Source: Pseudoclavibacter sp. RFBB5 | GTDB lineage: Bacteria; Actinomycetota; Actinomycetes; Actinomycetales; Microbacteriaceae | Direction: 5' to 3' | DNA: 64,000 nt | NCBI RefSeq assembly: GCF_002931555.1 | Contig: NZ_PSTZ01000007.1 | Location: 620,001 to 684,000 of the forward strand | Shown here: positions 8,513-16,306 of the stretch, one piece after another | Numbering within the stretch: the first letter of the stretch is position 1 | Layout: each line of letters opens with the position of its first letter | Position numbers and translations under genes: made by a program | The notes under the pieces: generated by a model | Seen by the model: the letters and a program-made list of their open reading frames with translations, nothing else | The model's database searches: none | Told to the model about the DNA's origin: nothing

Positions 8513-9392
8513 GCCGACCGTCTTTCGCGAATTGCGCTCCGTGCTCGTGGAGAGCATCTGGTGGGACGCCCGAACGGAGGACCTGGCCTGGGTGGACATC
8601 ACCGAGGGCACGTTCCACCTGGGGAGCATCGACGGAGCGAGGGACGGCAGCGACGACCGGATCGCCGAGCTCCCGGCTCCGGTGAGCGCCATCCAGCCAG
8701 CCGCGGACGGTGGGTTCGTCGCCTCACTCCAGGACCGCATCGTCGAGCTCGACGCTGACGGTCGCCTCACGAAGACCCTCGCCTCGGTCGAGCACTCGCA
8801 CGGTGGCATCCGCTTCAACGAAGGCAAGGTCGACCCGTTCGGCCGCTTCGTCGTCGGCTCCATGAACATGACCTCGACGGCCCCAGACGGCGCGCTCTAC
8901 ACGTTCGACGCCGAAGGAACGGTGCGGATGCTGCTGGGCGGGTTCCACACGACCAACGGCCTCGAGTGGAGCGACTCGGGCGACACCATGTACGTCACTG
9001 ACACCTCGACGCAGACGATCTACCGCGCAGCGTACGGACCCGGCCCCGAGGACCTCGGCGAGCTCGAGCCGTTCATCCGCGGTCGCAACTCGGATGGTCT
9101 CGCACGCGCTGTCGACGGCTCGTTCTGGAACGGCATCTACGGAGCCGGGAGCGTCGCGCACTGGAGCTCAGACGGCGACCCCCTCGGGGATCTGAGCGTT
9201 CCCGCCCCGAACGTGACGTCCGTCGCCTTCGGCGGTCAAGCCCTGTCGACCCTCTTCGTCGGCACGGCGCGCGAGAACCTCACGGAACGCGACCTGGTCG
9301 ACGCCCCGTTGAGCGGGTCGATCTTCGCCGTCGAGGGCATGGGCCGCGGGCGCGCCGCGTCTGTCTTCGGGCAGACCACCGGTGCTCCCTGA
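8499..9392 (+). CDS. SMP-30/gluconolactonase family protein
   Basis: The 297-residue beta-propeller protein carries ESIWWDARTEDLAWVDI at the start, HGGIRFNEGKVDPFGRFVVG in the middle, FHTTNGLEWSDSGDTMYVTDT, and NSDGLARAVDGSFW, matching the metal-binding Glu, Asn and Asp positions of SMP-30 lactonases. These hydrolyse sugar lactones such as gluconolactone or arabinonolactone. The ATG at 8499 sits 3 bp after AAGGAGG inside the end of the GH15 gene, so translation is coupled; a second ATG at 8502 is equally possible. With GH15 and the following dehydrogenases it fits oxidation of released sugar (inference). Confidence 0.9.
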   Translation: MMTGEPTVFRELRSVLVESIWWDARTEDLAWVDITEGTFHLGSIDGARDGSDDRIAELPAPVSAIQPAADGGFVASLQDRIVELDADGRLTKTLASVEHSHGGIRFNEGKVDPFGRFVVGSMNMTSTAPDGALYTFDAEGTVRMLLGGFHTTNGLEWSDSGDTMYVTDTSTQTIYRAAYGPGPEDLGELEPFIRGRNSDGLARAVDGSFWNGIYGAGSVAHWSSDGDPLGDLSVPAPNVTSVAFGGQALSTLFVGTARENLTERDLVDAPLSGSIFAVEGMGRGRAASVFGQTTGAP

Positions 9393-9411
9393 CGTCTCCA
9401 TCCTCAACTCG

Positions 9412-9437
9412 ACCGCACCGCACCGCACCGCACCGCA
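9412..9437. repeat. Pentanucleotide tandem repeat (ACCGC x5)
   Basis: Five perfect copies of ACCGC and a partial sixth lie in the 77-bp gap between the SMP-30 gene and the first short-chain dehydrogenase, about 33 bp before that gene's start. A change in copy number would alter the spacing or transcript leader but not a reading frame. No other tandem repeat of this kind was noticed nearby. Confidence 0.85.
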
Positions 9438-9469
9438 CACCACACGAACATCGCAGACGGGAAGAAGAC

Positions 9470-10270
9470 ATGGATCTAGGCATCACTGGCAAGAAGGCAC
9501 TCATCACGGGCGGCGACTCCGGCATCGGCTGGGAGACCGCGAAGCAGCTCCTCGAAGAGGGCGCGACCGTCGTCCTGAGCGACCGCGACGAGGAGTCGCT
9601 GGCGGCGGCCGCGGCGAAACTGGACGCACCCGAGGGGCGCCTCTACTCGTACGCCGCCGACATCACGAAGCTCGACGATCTCGCGGAACTCCACGGCTTC
9701 GTGCAGGAGCACGTCGGAGACATCGACATCCTCGTCCAGTCCGCCGGCATCACCGGCGCGCAGGGCCTCTTCCATGAGATCGACGACGAGGGCTGGACCA
9801 AGACCGTCGAGATCGACCTGCTCGGGCCGGTCCGCCTCGTCCGCCAGTTCCTCCCCTCGCTCCGCAAGGGCGGCTGGGGGCGCATCGTGTTCCTCGCTTC
9901 CGAGGATGCGGTCCAGCCGTACGACGACGAGCTGCCCTACTGCGCGGCCAAAGCGGGCATCCTCGCGCTCTCGAAGGGGCTGTCCCGCAGCTACGCCTCC
10001 GAGGGACTGCTCGTGAACGCGGTGTCCCCCGCCTTCATCTCGACGCCCATGACCGACGCGATGATGAAGAAGCGCGCCGACGAGCTCGGCACGAGCTTCG
10101 ACGAGGCCATCGAGTCGTTCCTCGACGAGGAGCGCCCGTACATGGAGCTCGGCCGCCGCGGGGAGGCCCACGAAGTCGCATCCGTCATCACCTTCCTCTG
10201 CTCAGACCGAGCCTCCTTCGTGAACGGCTCGAACTACCGAGTCGACGCGGGCTCGGTAGCGACCATCTGA
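9470..10270 (+). CDS. Short-chain dehydrogenase/reductase
   Basis: The 266-residue protein is a classical SDR: the NAD(P)-binding TGGDSGIGWETAKQLLEEGA is at residues 13-32, the active-site lysine and tyrosine are in PYCAAKAGILALSKG, and the substrate-side loop VNAVSPAFISTPM follows. It ends with FLCSDRASFVNGSNYRVDAG, usual for the family. A weak purine-rich ribosome site (GGGAAGAAGAC) precedes the ATG. Substrate is not predictable from sequence; position after a GH15 and an SMP-30 lactonase makes a sugar dehydrogenase plausible. NAD versus NADP preference is undecided, although DRDEE after beta-2 favours NAD. Confidence 0.92.
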   Translation: MDLGITGKKALITGGDSGIGWETAKQLLEEGATVVLSDRDEESLAAAAAKLDAPEGRLYSYAADITKLDDLAELHGFVQEHVGDIDILVQSAGITGAQGLFHEIDDEGWTKTVEIDLLGPVRLVRQFLPSLRKGGWGRIVFLASEDAVQPYDDELPYCAAKAGILALSKGLSRSYASEGLLVNAVSPAFISTPMTDAMMKKRADELGTSFDEAIESFLDEERPYMELGRRGEAHEVASVITFLCSDRASFVNGSNYRVDAGSVATI

Positions 10271-10342
10271 GCGTCATCCGCTTCGCGCGGACTCGCTTTC
10301 CCCTCACCCACGAACGATCAACCGAACGAACAGGAGTCGAAC

Positions 10343-11236
10343 ATGGCCAATCAGTACACCTTCACCGACCCGACCAAGCTCTACAGCGAGATCGAGCCGA
10401 ACTCCGACGACCAGACGGAGCCGGGACTCGACGCGAAGCTCCGCGACACCGCCGACCTCGGCGAGAGCACCTACGAGGGTTCCGGCCGACTCAAGGGCCG
10501 CCGCGCCCTCGTCACGGGCGGCGACTCCGGCATCGGGGCTGCAACCGTCATCGCCTTCGCCCGCGAAGGTGCCGACGTCGCTCTCGCCTACCTGCCCGAA
10601 GAGCAGGAGGATGCAGACCGCATCACCGCGATCGCCCAGGACGCTGGTGTCAACGTCGTGCAGCTGCCCGGCGACCTGACCGACGAGAAGTACGTGAAGG
10701 GCCTTGCGGATGCTGCCGTCGCGAAGCTCGGCGGTCTCGACATCCTCGTCAACAATGCCGGCAAGCAGATCTACAACGAGGACCTGACGACGCTCACGAG
10801 CGAGCAGTTCGACGAGACGTTCAAGGTCAACGTGTACGCGCTGTTCGAGATCTCGAAGGCCGCGATCCCGCACCTCCCCCCGGGGTCGACGATCATCAAC
10901 ACCACGTCGATCCAGGCCTACTCGCCGGCTCCGATCCTCGTCGACTACGCATCGACGAAGGCGACCATCAACGCCTTCACCAAGGGCCTCGCGCAGCAGC
11001 TCGCGCCGAAGGGCATCCGCGTCAACGCGGTCGCTCCCGGCCCGATCTGGACGCCCCTCCAGGTCACGGACGGCCAGCCGCCGGAGAAGGTCGAGCAGTT
11101 CGGCGAGGACACACCGCTCGGGCGCATGGGGCAGCCAGCAGAGCTCGCGCCCGCGTATGTCTTCCTGGCTTCACCCGAGTCGAGCTACGTGCTCGGCGAG
11201 ACGCTCAACGTGAACGGCGGCATGCCCACGCCGTAG
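10343..11236 (+). CDS. Short-chain dehydrogenase, general-stress (YhdF/YghA) type
   Basis: The 297-residue enzyme has an N-terminal extension of about 45 residues before TGGDSGIGAATVIAFAREGA, as in general stress proteins YdaD/YhdF of Bacillus and YghA of E. coli. Catalytic Tyr and Lys are in VDYASTKATINAF, and IRVNAVAPGPIWTPLQ follows. A clear AACAGGAGTC ribosome site lies before the ATG at 10343. Its own reading frame starts 72 bp after the previous SDR, likely the same transcript. Function in the family is generally an NADP-dependent aldehyde/ketone reductase linked to stress; the natural substrate is unknown. Confidence 0.93.
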   Translation: MANQYTFTDPTKLYSEIEPNSDDQTEPGLDAKLRDTADLGESTYEGSGRLKGRRALVTGGDSGIGAATVIAFAREGADVALAYLPEEQEDADRITAIAQDAGVNVVQLPGDLTDEKYVKGLADAAVAKLGGLDILVNNAGKQIYNEDLTTLTSEQFDETFKVNVYALFEISKAAIPHLPPGSTIINTTSIQAYSPAPILVDYASTKATINAFTKGLAQQLAPKGIRVNAVAPGPIWTPLQVTDGQPPEKVEQFGEDTPLGRMGQPAELAPAYVFLASPESSYVLGETLNVNGGMPTP

Positions 11237-11259
11237 CACTCGGCTCATTCGTCGACGTC

Positions 11260-11288
11260 GGACGCCCGCGCCTCAGGCGCGGGCGTCC
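11260..11288. terminator. Bidirectional hairpin between convergent genes
   Basis: GGACGCCCGCGCC and its exact reverse complement form a 13-bp GC-rich stem with a 3-nt loop (TCA at 11273-11275). It lies 23 bp after the SDR stop on the plus strand. On the minus strand the loop is the TGA stop codon of the kinase gene, so the last codons of that gene form one arm. Only a short pyrimidine run follows on the plus strand. Confidence 0.8.
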
Positions 11289-12298
11289 TCGTCTGCATCC
11301 GTCGGGCACGTGAGCGTCACGGTCGTGCCCGTCTCGTTCGTCTCGAAGCGGATGCGTGCGTGGACAAGCGCCGCCCGCTGCCGCATGGATGCGATGCCGT
11401 GGGTTCGCGCCCCGAGCTCCTCCAGCGGCGCGGCGGCGCCGTGCCCGTCGTCCGTGACCGTGAGCACCAGCGTCGATGGCCGCCAGAGCAGTACGATGTC
11501 GATCCGACTCGCCCCAGCGTGACGCCTCGCGTTCCTGATCGCCTCGACCGCGATGGCGTGCAGCTCCTCCGCTGCGGGCGCGGAGACTCGGCCCCTGGTG
11601 CCGATCTCCGTGACCTGCACGGGCGTCAGGATCGGCAGCTCGTGGCTCGCGTACTCGAGCAGCGCATCCGGGAAGTCCTGCGGTGCCGGGTGCTCGAGGT
11701 CCCAGCTGAGCGCGTCGACGAGCGCCGCTGCTCGAGCGGGACGGTCACCGCCGAGCTCGGGCAGGATCGACTCCCGCAGCTGACGCGCGAGGCGGAGCTC
11801 CGCGACGCGCTGAACTCCGGAGAGCTGGCCGCGGAGCGTCTCGGCGTAGGCGAGGGCCCCCGGGACGAACCTGCCGAAGACGCTCGAGTGCAGCACCTGG
11901 GCGACCGTCACCGTCGGCACCGGCATCCGGGAAGCGAACGCGGGAAGGGCGACCTCGAAGAGGACGTTCGCCGATACGAGAGGCTGGGCCGGGTGCAGGC
12001 CCTGGGCGAGCAGCACGTCGACCGTCGCCTGCATGAGGCCGAGGTCCAGCGAGGCGGGGGCTTGCAGGTACCCGAAATCGCGGAGTCCCGCGAGCCTCGT
12101 CCAGGCCTCGGTGAGGATCTCCACGACGTGGGCGCGGAAGACGGGATCGAGGTCGCCATCTTCGACCGCCGCATCGCCGCGTTCCGAGAGCAACGCCATC
12201 GCGGCATCGAGGACCTCGTCGATGGCGTCGGTGAGATCGGACTCCGCCACGTGGGCGGTGGTGGCAGCGGGGTCGCGAAGGGGGAAGTCGTCGGTCAC
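11273..12298 (-). CDS. Sensor histidine kinase-like ATPase (soluble)
   Basis: The 341-residue protein ends in a HATPase_c domain: the N box is in EELHAIAVEAIRNARRHAGA, the G1 box is DDGHGAA and the G2-like motif is HGIASMRQRAALVHA, the layout of NarX/DesK-like kinases. The first 220 residues are helical with no membrane segment and no clear HisKA_3 phosphoacceptor His, and no response regulator is adjacent, so it may be a divergent kinase or regulator. The GTG at 12298 is favoured since it is only 64 bp from the divergent membrane gene and longer forms would overlap that gene's start. Confidence 0.75.
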   Translation of the reverse strand: MTDDFPLRDPAATTAHVAESDLTDAIDEVLDAAMALLSERGDAAVEDGDLDPVFRAHVVEILTEAWTRLAGLRDFGYLQAPASLDLGLMQATVDVLLAQGLHPAQPLVSANVLFEVALPAFASRMPVPTVTVAQVLHSSVFGRFVPGALAYAETLRGQLSGVQRVAELRLARQLRESILPELGGDRPARAAALVDALSWDLEHPAPQDFPDALLEYASHELPILTPVQVTEIGTRGRVSAPAAEELHAIAVEAIRNARRHAGASRIDIVLLWRPSTLVLTVTDDGHGAAAPLEELGARTHGIASMRQRAALVHARIRFETNETGTTVTLTCPTDADEDARA

Positions 12299-12362
12299 GC
12301 TCCAGATCCTACGAGCGCGGGTCGCAGTCCTGTGCCAGCCTTGCGGCCCTAGGCTGACGCAG

Positions 12363-13004
12363 ATGACGAGCACGACAGAGCACCAGGCGTCCAAGTCGGC
12401 ACGCCGAGTTGTCGGCGTGGTGCGGATCGGCGTCGGTCTCGCCGTCATCGCGATGCTCGTCTCCACCTACGTCGGCCGCATCGGTGTCGGCGACAGCAAC
12501 CCGTTCGACTTCTTCGGCTACTTCACGAATCAGACGAGCCTCATCACGAGCGGACTCCTCATCGCGGCGGGAGTGCTCGCCATGCTCGGGCGCGATGCTC
12601 CCGCATGGCTCGCGGTTCTCCGTGGTGTCGCTACGAGCTGCATGATCATCGTGGGTGTCATCTACAACACGCTCGTGCCTGGGACCGGTTCTGCGCCTCC
12701 GTGGGTGAGCGCCATCCTGCACGTCGTCTTCCCCGCCTACGTGGTCCTCGACTGGCTGCTCGTCGGTGATCGCCCGCGACTGGCCTGGCAGCGGCTGTGG
12801 GTCGTGCTGCCCTACCCGCTGCTCTGGATGCTCGTCGTGCTGCTCCGAGGTGCGACCGACGGCTGGGTGCCCTACGGGTTCCTGCTGCCGGAGCACGGGC
12901 CCGTTTCTCTGTTCCTGCACGTCGTGGGCCTGCTCGGTGCTCTTCTCGTGGCGGCCACGTTCGTCTGGTGGGCGAGCCGCTTCCGGGGGTATGTGCGCGG
13001 CTGA
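12363..13004 (+). CDS. Pr6Pr family (FAR-17a/AIG1-like) integral membrane protein
   Basis: The 213-residue protein has about six hydrophobic helices (for example VGVVRIGVGLAVIAMLVSTY, LITSGLLIAAGVLAML, LHVVFPAYVVLDWLLVG, LWVVLPYPLLWMLVVLL, VSLFLHVVGLLGALLVAA) and the family signature FFGYFTNQTSLI early on, plus a conserved His/Asp in ILHVVFPAYVVLDW. Proteins of this family are uncharacterised in bacteria. The ATG at 12363 directly follows a TAGGCT -10-like element, suggesting leaderless translation. It diverges from the kinase-like gene. Confidence 0.8.
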   Translation: MTSTTEHQASKSARRVVGVVRIGVGLAVIAMLVSTYVGRIGVGDSNPFDFFGYFTNQTSLITSGLLIAAGVLAMLGRDAPAWLAVLRGVATSCMIIVGVIYNTLVPGTGSAPPWVSAILHVVFPAYVVLDWLLVGDRPRLAWQRLWVVLPYPLLWMLVVLLRGATDGWVPYGFLLPEHGPVSLFLHVVGLLGALLVAATFVWWASRFRGYVRG

Positions 13005-13065
13005 ACGTGGAGGATGCGAGACCGGGTGAGGGAGACCGTGACAGGTGGCCTGTACGTTCGAGGCG

Positions 13066-13515
13066 CTAGAGCACCGACCCGAGCCACGAGACGGCGGACT
13101 GCACGACCTGGGCGAGTCCGAGGGCCAGCAGGAGAGCCTGCTCGACCGTACGCGCAGCGACTTCCGGCACGAAGAGCCAGAGAATGCCGAGTGTCGCAGC
13201 GAGTGTCACGAGCGTGACCGCCAGCAGGAATGCGAGCGCGGCGAGCGGCGGATAGCGCAGCGTGGAGGTGACCGGCTTCGCCTGCATCCACCACACGGGC
13301 GCTCGCCTCGCGGCGGCTGGCCGCGCCGATCTGCTCGCGCTCGTGCGGGCGCCCCTGGCAGGCGGCGTGCTCGCGCGGCGAGGCGTGCGCGGCCTCGACG
13401 TCGCGGACGCCGAGCGCGGCGCGACCCGCTTCCGGCCTGGACCAGCTGTCGTCGGCGCGCGCTTGGCAGAGGCTCTTCCGGCGCGGGAGCGCTTCTTGGG
13501 CGACGGGCGAGTCAC
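13066..13515 (-). CDS. Basic, Ala/Pro-rich membrane protein of unknown function
   Basis: I do not recognise this 149-residue protein. Residues 1-70 are dominated by Arg, Ala, Ser, Pro and Lys (MTRPSPKKRSRAGRASAKRA and onward) and are probably disordered and able to bind nucleic acid or acidic lipids. Two hydrophobic stretches follow (PPLAALAFLLAVTLVTLAAT and VEQALLLALGLAQVVQSAV). The GTG start at 13515 is preceded by CGGAGGAT at proper spacing, which supports a real gene despite the biased composition. It converges with the Pr6Pr gene upstream and diverges from the next gene. Confidence 0.65.
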   Translation of the reverse strand: MTRPSPKKRSRAGRASAKRAPTTAGPGRKRVAPRSASATSRPRTPRRASTPPARGARTSASRSARPAAARRAPVWWMQAKPVTSTLRYPPLAALAFLLAVTLVTLAATLGILWLFVPEVAARTVEQALLLALGLAQVVQSAVSWLGSVL

Positions 13516-13630
13516 GGGCGATCCTCCGGGTTGGGAAGACTTTAATCTATCCGGCTGCAGGACCCCGAACGGCTACGTTCCGGTCACGGTGTCCGGGAGC
13601 CGCGCAGGGCCGCTTGCTACCGTGGCCGCG

Positions 13631-14293
13631 ATGTTCTCGGACTGGAAGCGCAAGCGGGACGCCCAGAGGGTGACGGCCGGCGATGGCCACGAGCTCAAGC
13701 GGTATCGGTGGTGGCAGCCCTTCTCACGAGCCCTGTTCCACCTCCGGCTCGTCGAAGGCGACGGCGTGCAGCACCTCTGGTCGGTGGACGTGAAGCTCTG
13801 GGGAGACTCTGACGGCGAGGTTGTGGCGGGCCTCTACCGGGATGGACGCCATGTGGCGCAGTCGAAGCTCCCCGCCCTGTTCCAGGCCCCCGGCGGCACG
13901 ATCGAGGTCGTCGCCAGCGGCTACGGGCTCAAGCGCTGCCACTTCGTCTCGGCGGAGGGACGCGAACAGCAGCTGGTGCCCGACCCTGGCTCCGCAGAGG
14001 GGCGCAGAGCGCGACTGCAGCGCGACCGGCCCGGCCTGGGCCGCTTCCTCGGCATCGCCTCGGTGAGCATCCTCGTCGTCGCGCTCGTGCTCGGCGTGCC
14101 GCAGATCGCAGAGCAGCTGACGAGCATTCCGCCGATCGCGGATCGGGTCGGCACGTTCTCCTCGCCGATCCATCTTCCGTCGTGGCTCAACATCTCTCTC
14201 GTCGTCGCGAGCCTGGTGGCGAGCACCGAACGCGCGCTCCGCCTCCGCTACAACTGGGTGCTCGACGGAGGACTGTTCGACGGCGATGACTGA
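13631..14293 (+). CDS. Hypothetical membrane protein
   Basis: The 220-residue protein has a soluble N-terminal part of about 130 residues rich in beta-strand pattern (HLWSVDVKLWGDSDGEVVAG, GGTIEVVASGYGLKRCHFV) followed by two membrane helices (GIASVSILVVALVLGVPQI and WLNISLVVASLVASTE). No known domain is recognised. The ATG at 13631 follows TACCGT, a -10-like element, by 8 bp, so it may be leaderless. It ends just before the ohrR operator but is probably a separate unit. Confidence 0.7.
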   Translation: MFSDWKRKRDAQRVTAGDGHELKRYRWWQPFSRALFHLRLVEGDGVQHLWSVDVKLWGDSDGEVVAGLYRDGRHVAQSKLPALFQAPGGTIEVVASGYGLKRCHFVSAEGREQQLVPDPGSAEGRRARLQRDRPGLGRFLGIASVSILVVALVLGVPQIAEQLTSIPPIADRVGTFSSPIHLPSWLNISLVVASLVASTERALRLRYNWVLDGGLFDGDD

Positions 14294-14304
14294 TGCACTT
14301 TTCG

Positions 14305-14331
14305 ATTGTGCACAATTGAGTTGTGTGCAAT
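14305..14331. promoter_or_regulatory. Probable OhrR operator/promoter of ohrR-ohr
   Basis: ATTGTGCACAAT (14305-14316) is a perfect 12-bp palindrome, followed after 4 bp by the half-matching TTGTGTGCAAT (14321-14331). TTGTGC at 14306 could be the -35 box and AATGCT at 14329 the -10, giving a start site at or next to the ATG at 14341. A repressor bound here would block RNA polymerase. OhrR proteins usually autoregulate from such sites; the assignment is inferred from position. Confidence 0.6.
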
Positions 14332-14340
14332 GCTTTAGAC

Positions 14341-14799
14341 ATGCCCGTTACCGACGACATGATCTGCTTCTCGCTCTACGCGGCGAGCAGGGCGACCACG
14401 CAGGCCTACCGAAAGCTCCTGGAGCCGTTCGGCCTCACCTACCCGCAGTACCTCGTGCTCGTCGTGCTCTGGAACGACGGGCAGCAGTCGGTGAAGACAC
14501 TCGGCGAGCTGCTGCAGCTCGACTCCGGCACCCTGTCGCCGCTGCTGAAGCGCATGGCCCAGGCGGACCTGATCGCACGCGAACGTCGCCAGGACGACGA
14601 GAGGATTGTCGACGTCAGGCTCACCGACCGAGCCGTCGCGCTCCGCACCGAGCTCTCGCACATCCCAGCCCGCATCGCCGCGGGGACCGGTCTCGGGACC
14701 GAGGAATCAGGTGCAGCGCTGCTGCGCACCCTCCAGCACCTGACCGAGACCATGCAAGCCACCGCCGACCAGGCGGACGCACAAGGAAAGAAGGACTAG
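14341..14799 (+). CDS. ohrR: Organic hydroperoxide-sensing MarR repressor OhrR
   Basis: The 152-residue protein is a winged-helix MarR member. The N-terminal MICFSLYAASRATTQAY matches OhrR, with the peroxide-sensing cysteine at residue 9; LTYPQYLVLVVLW and the recognition region LQLDSGTLSPLLKRMAQADL are also characteristic. Oxidation of that Cys by organic hydroperoxides releases the repressor from DNA. The start at 14341 aligns Cys with the family and sits just after the palindromic operator, suggesting a leaderless transcript. The next gene, ohr, begins 2 bp after its stop. Confidence 0.93.
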   Translation: MPVTDDMICFSLYAASRATTQAYRKLLEPFGLTYPQYLVLVVLWNDGQQSVKTLGELLQLDSGTLSPLLKRMAQADLIARERRQDDERIVDVRLTDRAVALRTELSHIPARIAAGTGLGTEESGAALLRTLQHLTETMQATADQADAQGKKD

Positions 14800-14801
14800 C
14801 T

Positions 14802-15224
14802 GTGGACGTGCTCTACACCGCGGAAGCTCTCTCGACCGGCCAAGGCCGAGACGGTCGCGTCGTCTCGAGCGACGGCACCGTCGACCTCACGATGGCCGTA
14901 CCCAAGGAGATGGGCGGGTCGGGAGCTGGCTCGAACCCCGAGCAGCTGTTCGCCGCCGGGTACGCAGCCTGCTTCCACTCCGCCCTGAACGCCGTCGCGC
15001 GAGGCAAGAAGCTCGACCTCGGCGACTCCAGCGTCGGCGGACGCGTGCAGATCGGACCGAACGGCGAGGGCGGGTTCCAGCTCGCCGTGCTGCTCGAGGT
15101 CGTCATCCCCAACCTGGCCCACGACGAAGCTCAGGCCCTCGCCGACGCGGCACACCAGGTCTGCCCATACTCCAACGCCACTCGCGGCAACATCGACGTC
15201 ACCATCACGGTCTCGGAGGACTGA
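14802..15224 (+). CDS. ohr: Organic hydroperoxide reductase Ohr/OsmC family
   Basis: The 140-residue enzyme reduces organic hydroperoxides with a pair of cysteines: Cys57 in AAGYAACFHSAL (peroxidatic) and Cys121 in QVCPYSNATRGNID (resolving). The N-terminal VLYTAEALSTGQGRDGRV is a usual Ohr start with the Arg that sits in the active site. The GTG at 14802 is preceded by GAAGGA; it lies 2 bp after the ohrR stop and 2 bp before the next ATG, so the three genes form an operon induced by organic peroxides. Confidence 0.95.
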   Translation: MDVLYTAEALSTGQGRDGRVVSSDGTVDLTMAVPKEMGGSGAGSNPEQLFAAGYAACFHSALNAVARGKKLDLGDSSVGGRVQIGPNGEGGFQLAVLLEVVIPNLAHDEAQALADAAHQVCPYSNATRGNIDVTITVSED

Positions 15225-15226
15225 TC

Positions 15227-16204
15227 ATGCGCACCATCACCCATCCCACCTTCGGCGAGCCGCAGGACGTCCTGACGGTCGAGGAACAGGAACTCCCCCA
15301 GCCCGGCCCCGGCGAGGTGCGCCTGCGCATCCTGCTCTCCCCCATCCACAACCATGACCTCTGGACCGTGCGCGGCACCTACGGCTTCAAGCCCGAGCTG
15401 CCCGCACGAGCTGGGACCGAAGCTGTCGGGGTCGTGGATGCGATCGGCTCCGACGTCGAGGGACTGAGTGTCGGCCAGCGGGTAGCGACCGGCGGATCGT
15501 TCGGCGCGTGGGCCGAGTACGTGACCACCCCCGCCGCTGGCCTCATCCCCGTCCCGGACAGCGTGCCGGACGAATCGGCCGCGCAGCTCGTCGCGATGCC
15601 GTTCAGCGCCATCAGCCTGCTCGAGTCGCTCGGCCTCGAGTCCGGCGACTGGCTTGTGCAGAACGCGGCGAACGGCGCCGTCGGCCGCATGGTCGCCCAG
15701 ATCGCGGCGGCACGCGGCGTCAACGTGGTCGGCCTCGTGCGTCGGTCCGAGGGTGTTGACGAGCTTCGCGAGCAGGGCATCGAGCGCATCGTCGCGACGA
15801 ACGTGGACGGCTGGCGGGACGAGGTCGAGGCGATCACCGGTGGTGCGCCCATCAAGGTCGGCATCGAATCCGTGGGTGGCAAGTCGGCTGGCGAGGTGCT
15901 CTCGCTCCTCGCGGAGAACGGCGAGCTCGTCGTCTTCGGCGCGATGGCGTCACCGACGCTCGAGCTGTCCTCCGGCGACGTCATCTTCAAGCAGGCGACA
16001 GTCCGCGGGTTCTGGGGCAGCAAGGTCAGCCAGTCCATCGACGCCGGCCTGAAGCAGCGTCTCTTCGGCGAGCTGCTTCAGCACCTCAGCTCGGGTCAGC
16101 TGACGCTTCCCGTGGCCGACGTGTTCCCGTTCGAGCAGATCACCGACGCGGTCGAGGCGAGCCTCACCTCGGGCCGGGTCGGCAAGGTCCTGCTTCGCCC
16201 CTAG
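15227..16204 (+). CDS. MDR-family zinc-independent quinone/enoyl reductase-like oxidoreductase
   Basis: The 325-residue protein is a medium-chain dehydrogenase/reductase: an alcohol-dehydrogenase-like N-terminal domain (HNHDLWTVRGTYGFKPELPA, RAGTEAVGVVDAIGSDV) and a cofactor domain with NAANGAVGRMVAQIAAARGV near residue 143. Structural and catalytic zinc ligands are absent, so it resembles quinone oxidoreductase or mitochondrial enoyl reductase types that use NADPH. Placement 2 bp after ohr suggests detoxification of carbonyl products of lipid peroxidation (inference). A strong hairpin follows its stop. Confidence 0.9.
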   Translation: MRTITHPTFGEPQDVLTVEEQELPQPGPGEVRLRILLSPIHNHDLWTVRGTYGFKPELPARAGTEAVGVVDAIGSDVEGLSVGQRVATGGSFGAWAEYVTTPAAGLIPVPDSVPDESAAQLVAMPFSAISLLESLGLESGDWLVQNAANGAVGRMVAQIAAARGVNVVGLVRRSEGVDELREQGIERIVATNVDGWRDEVEAITGGAPIKVGIESVGGKSAGEVLSLLAENGELVVFGAMASPTLELSSGDVIFKQATVRGFWGSKVSQSIDAGLKQRLFGELLQHLSSGQLTLPVADVFPFEQITDAVEASLTSGRVGKVLLRP

Positions 16205-16226
16205 CGCCGCAGGCATCGGCTTCTCG

Positions 16227-16256
16227 AACGCCCCGCCCGTCACAGGGCGGGGCGTT
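16227..16256 (+). terminator. Rho-independent-like terminator after the ohr operon
   Basis: AACGCCCCGCCC (16227-16238) pairs perfectly with GGGCGGGGCGTT (16245-16256) around a 6-nt loop, 22 bp after the reductase stop. The downstream strand ends in TTCTGC, a short T-poor tail typical of actinobacterial terminators. Confidence 0.85.
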
Positions 16257-16306
16257 CTGCACGGCGCTCCCTGGATCTGCTCAAGCTCGGCGGCCATCCT
16301 GAACGC

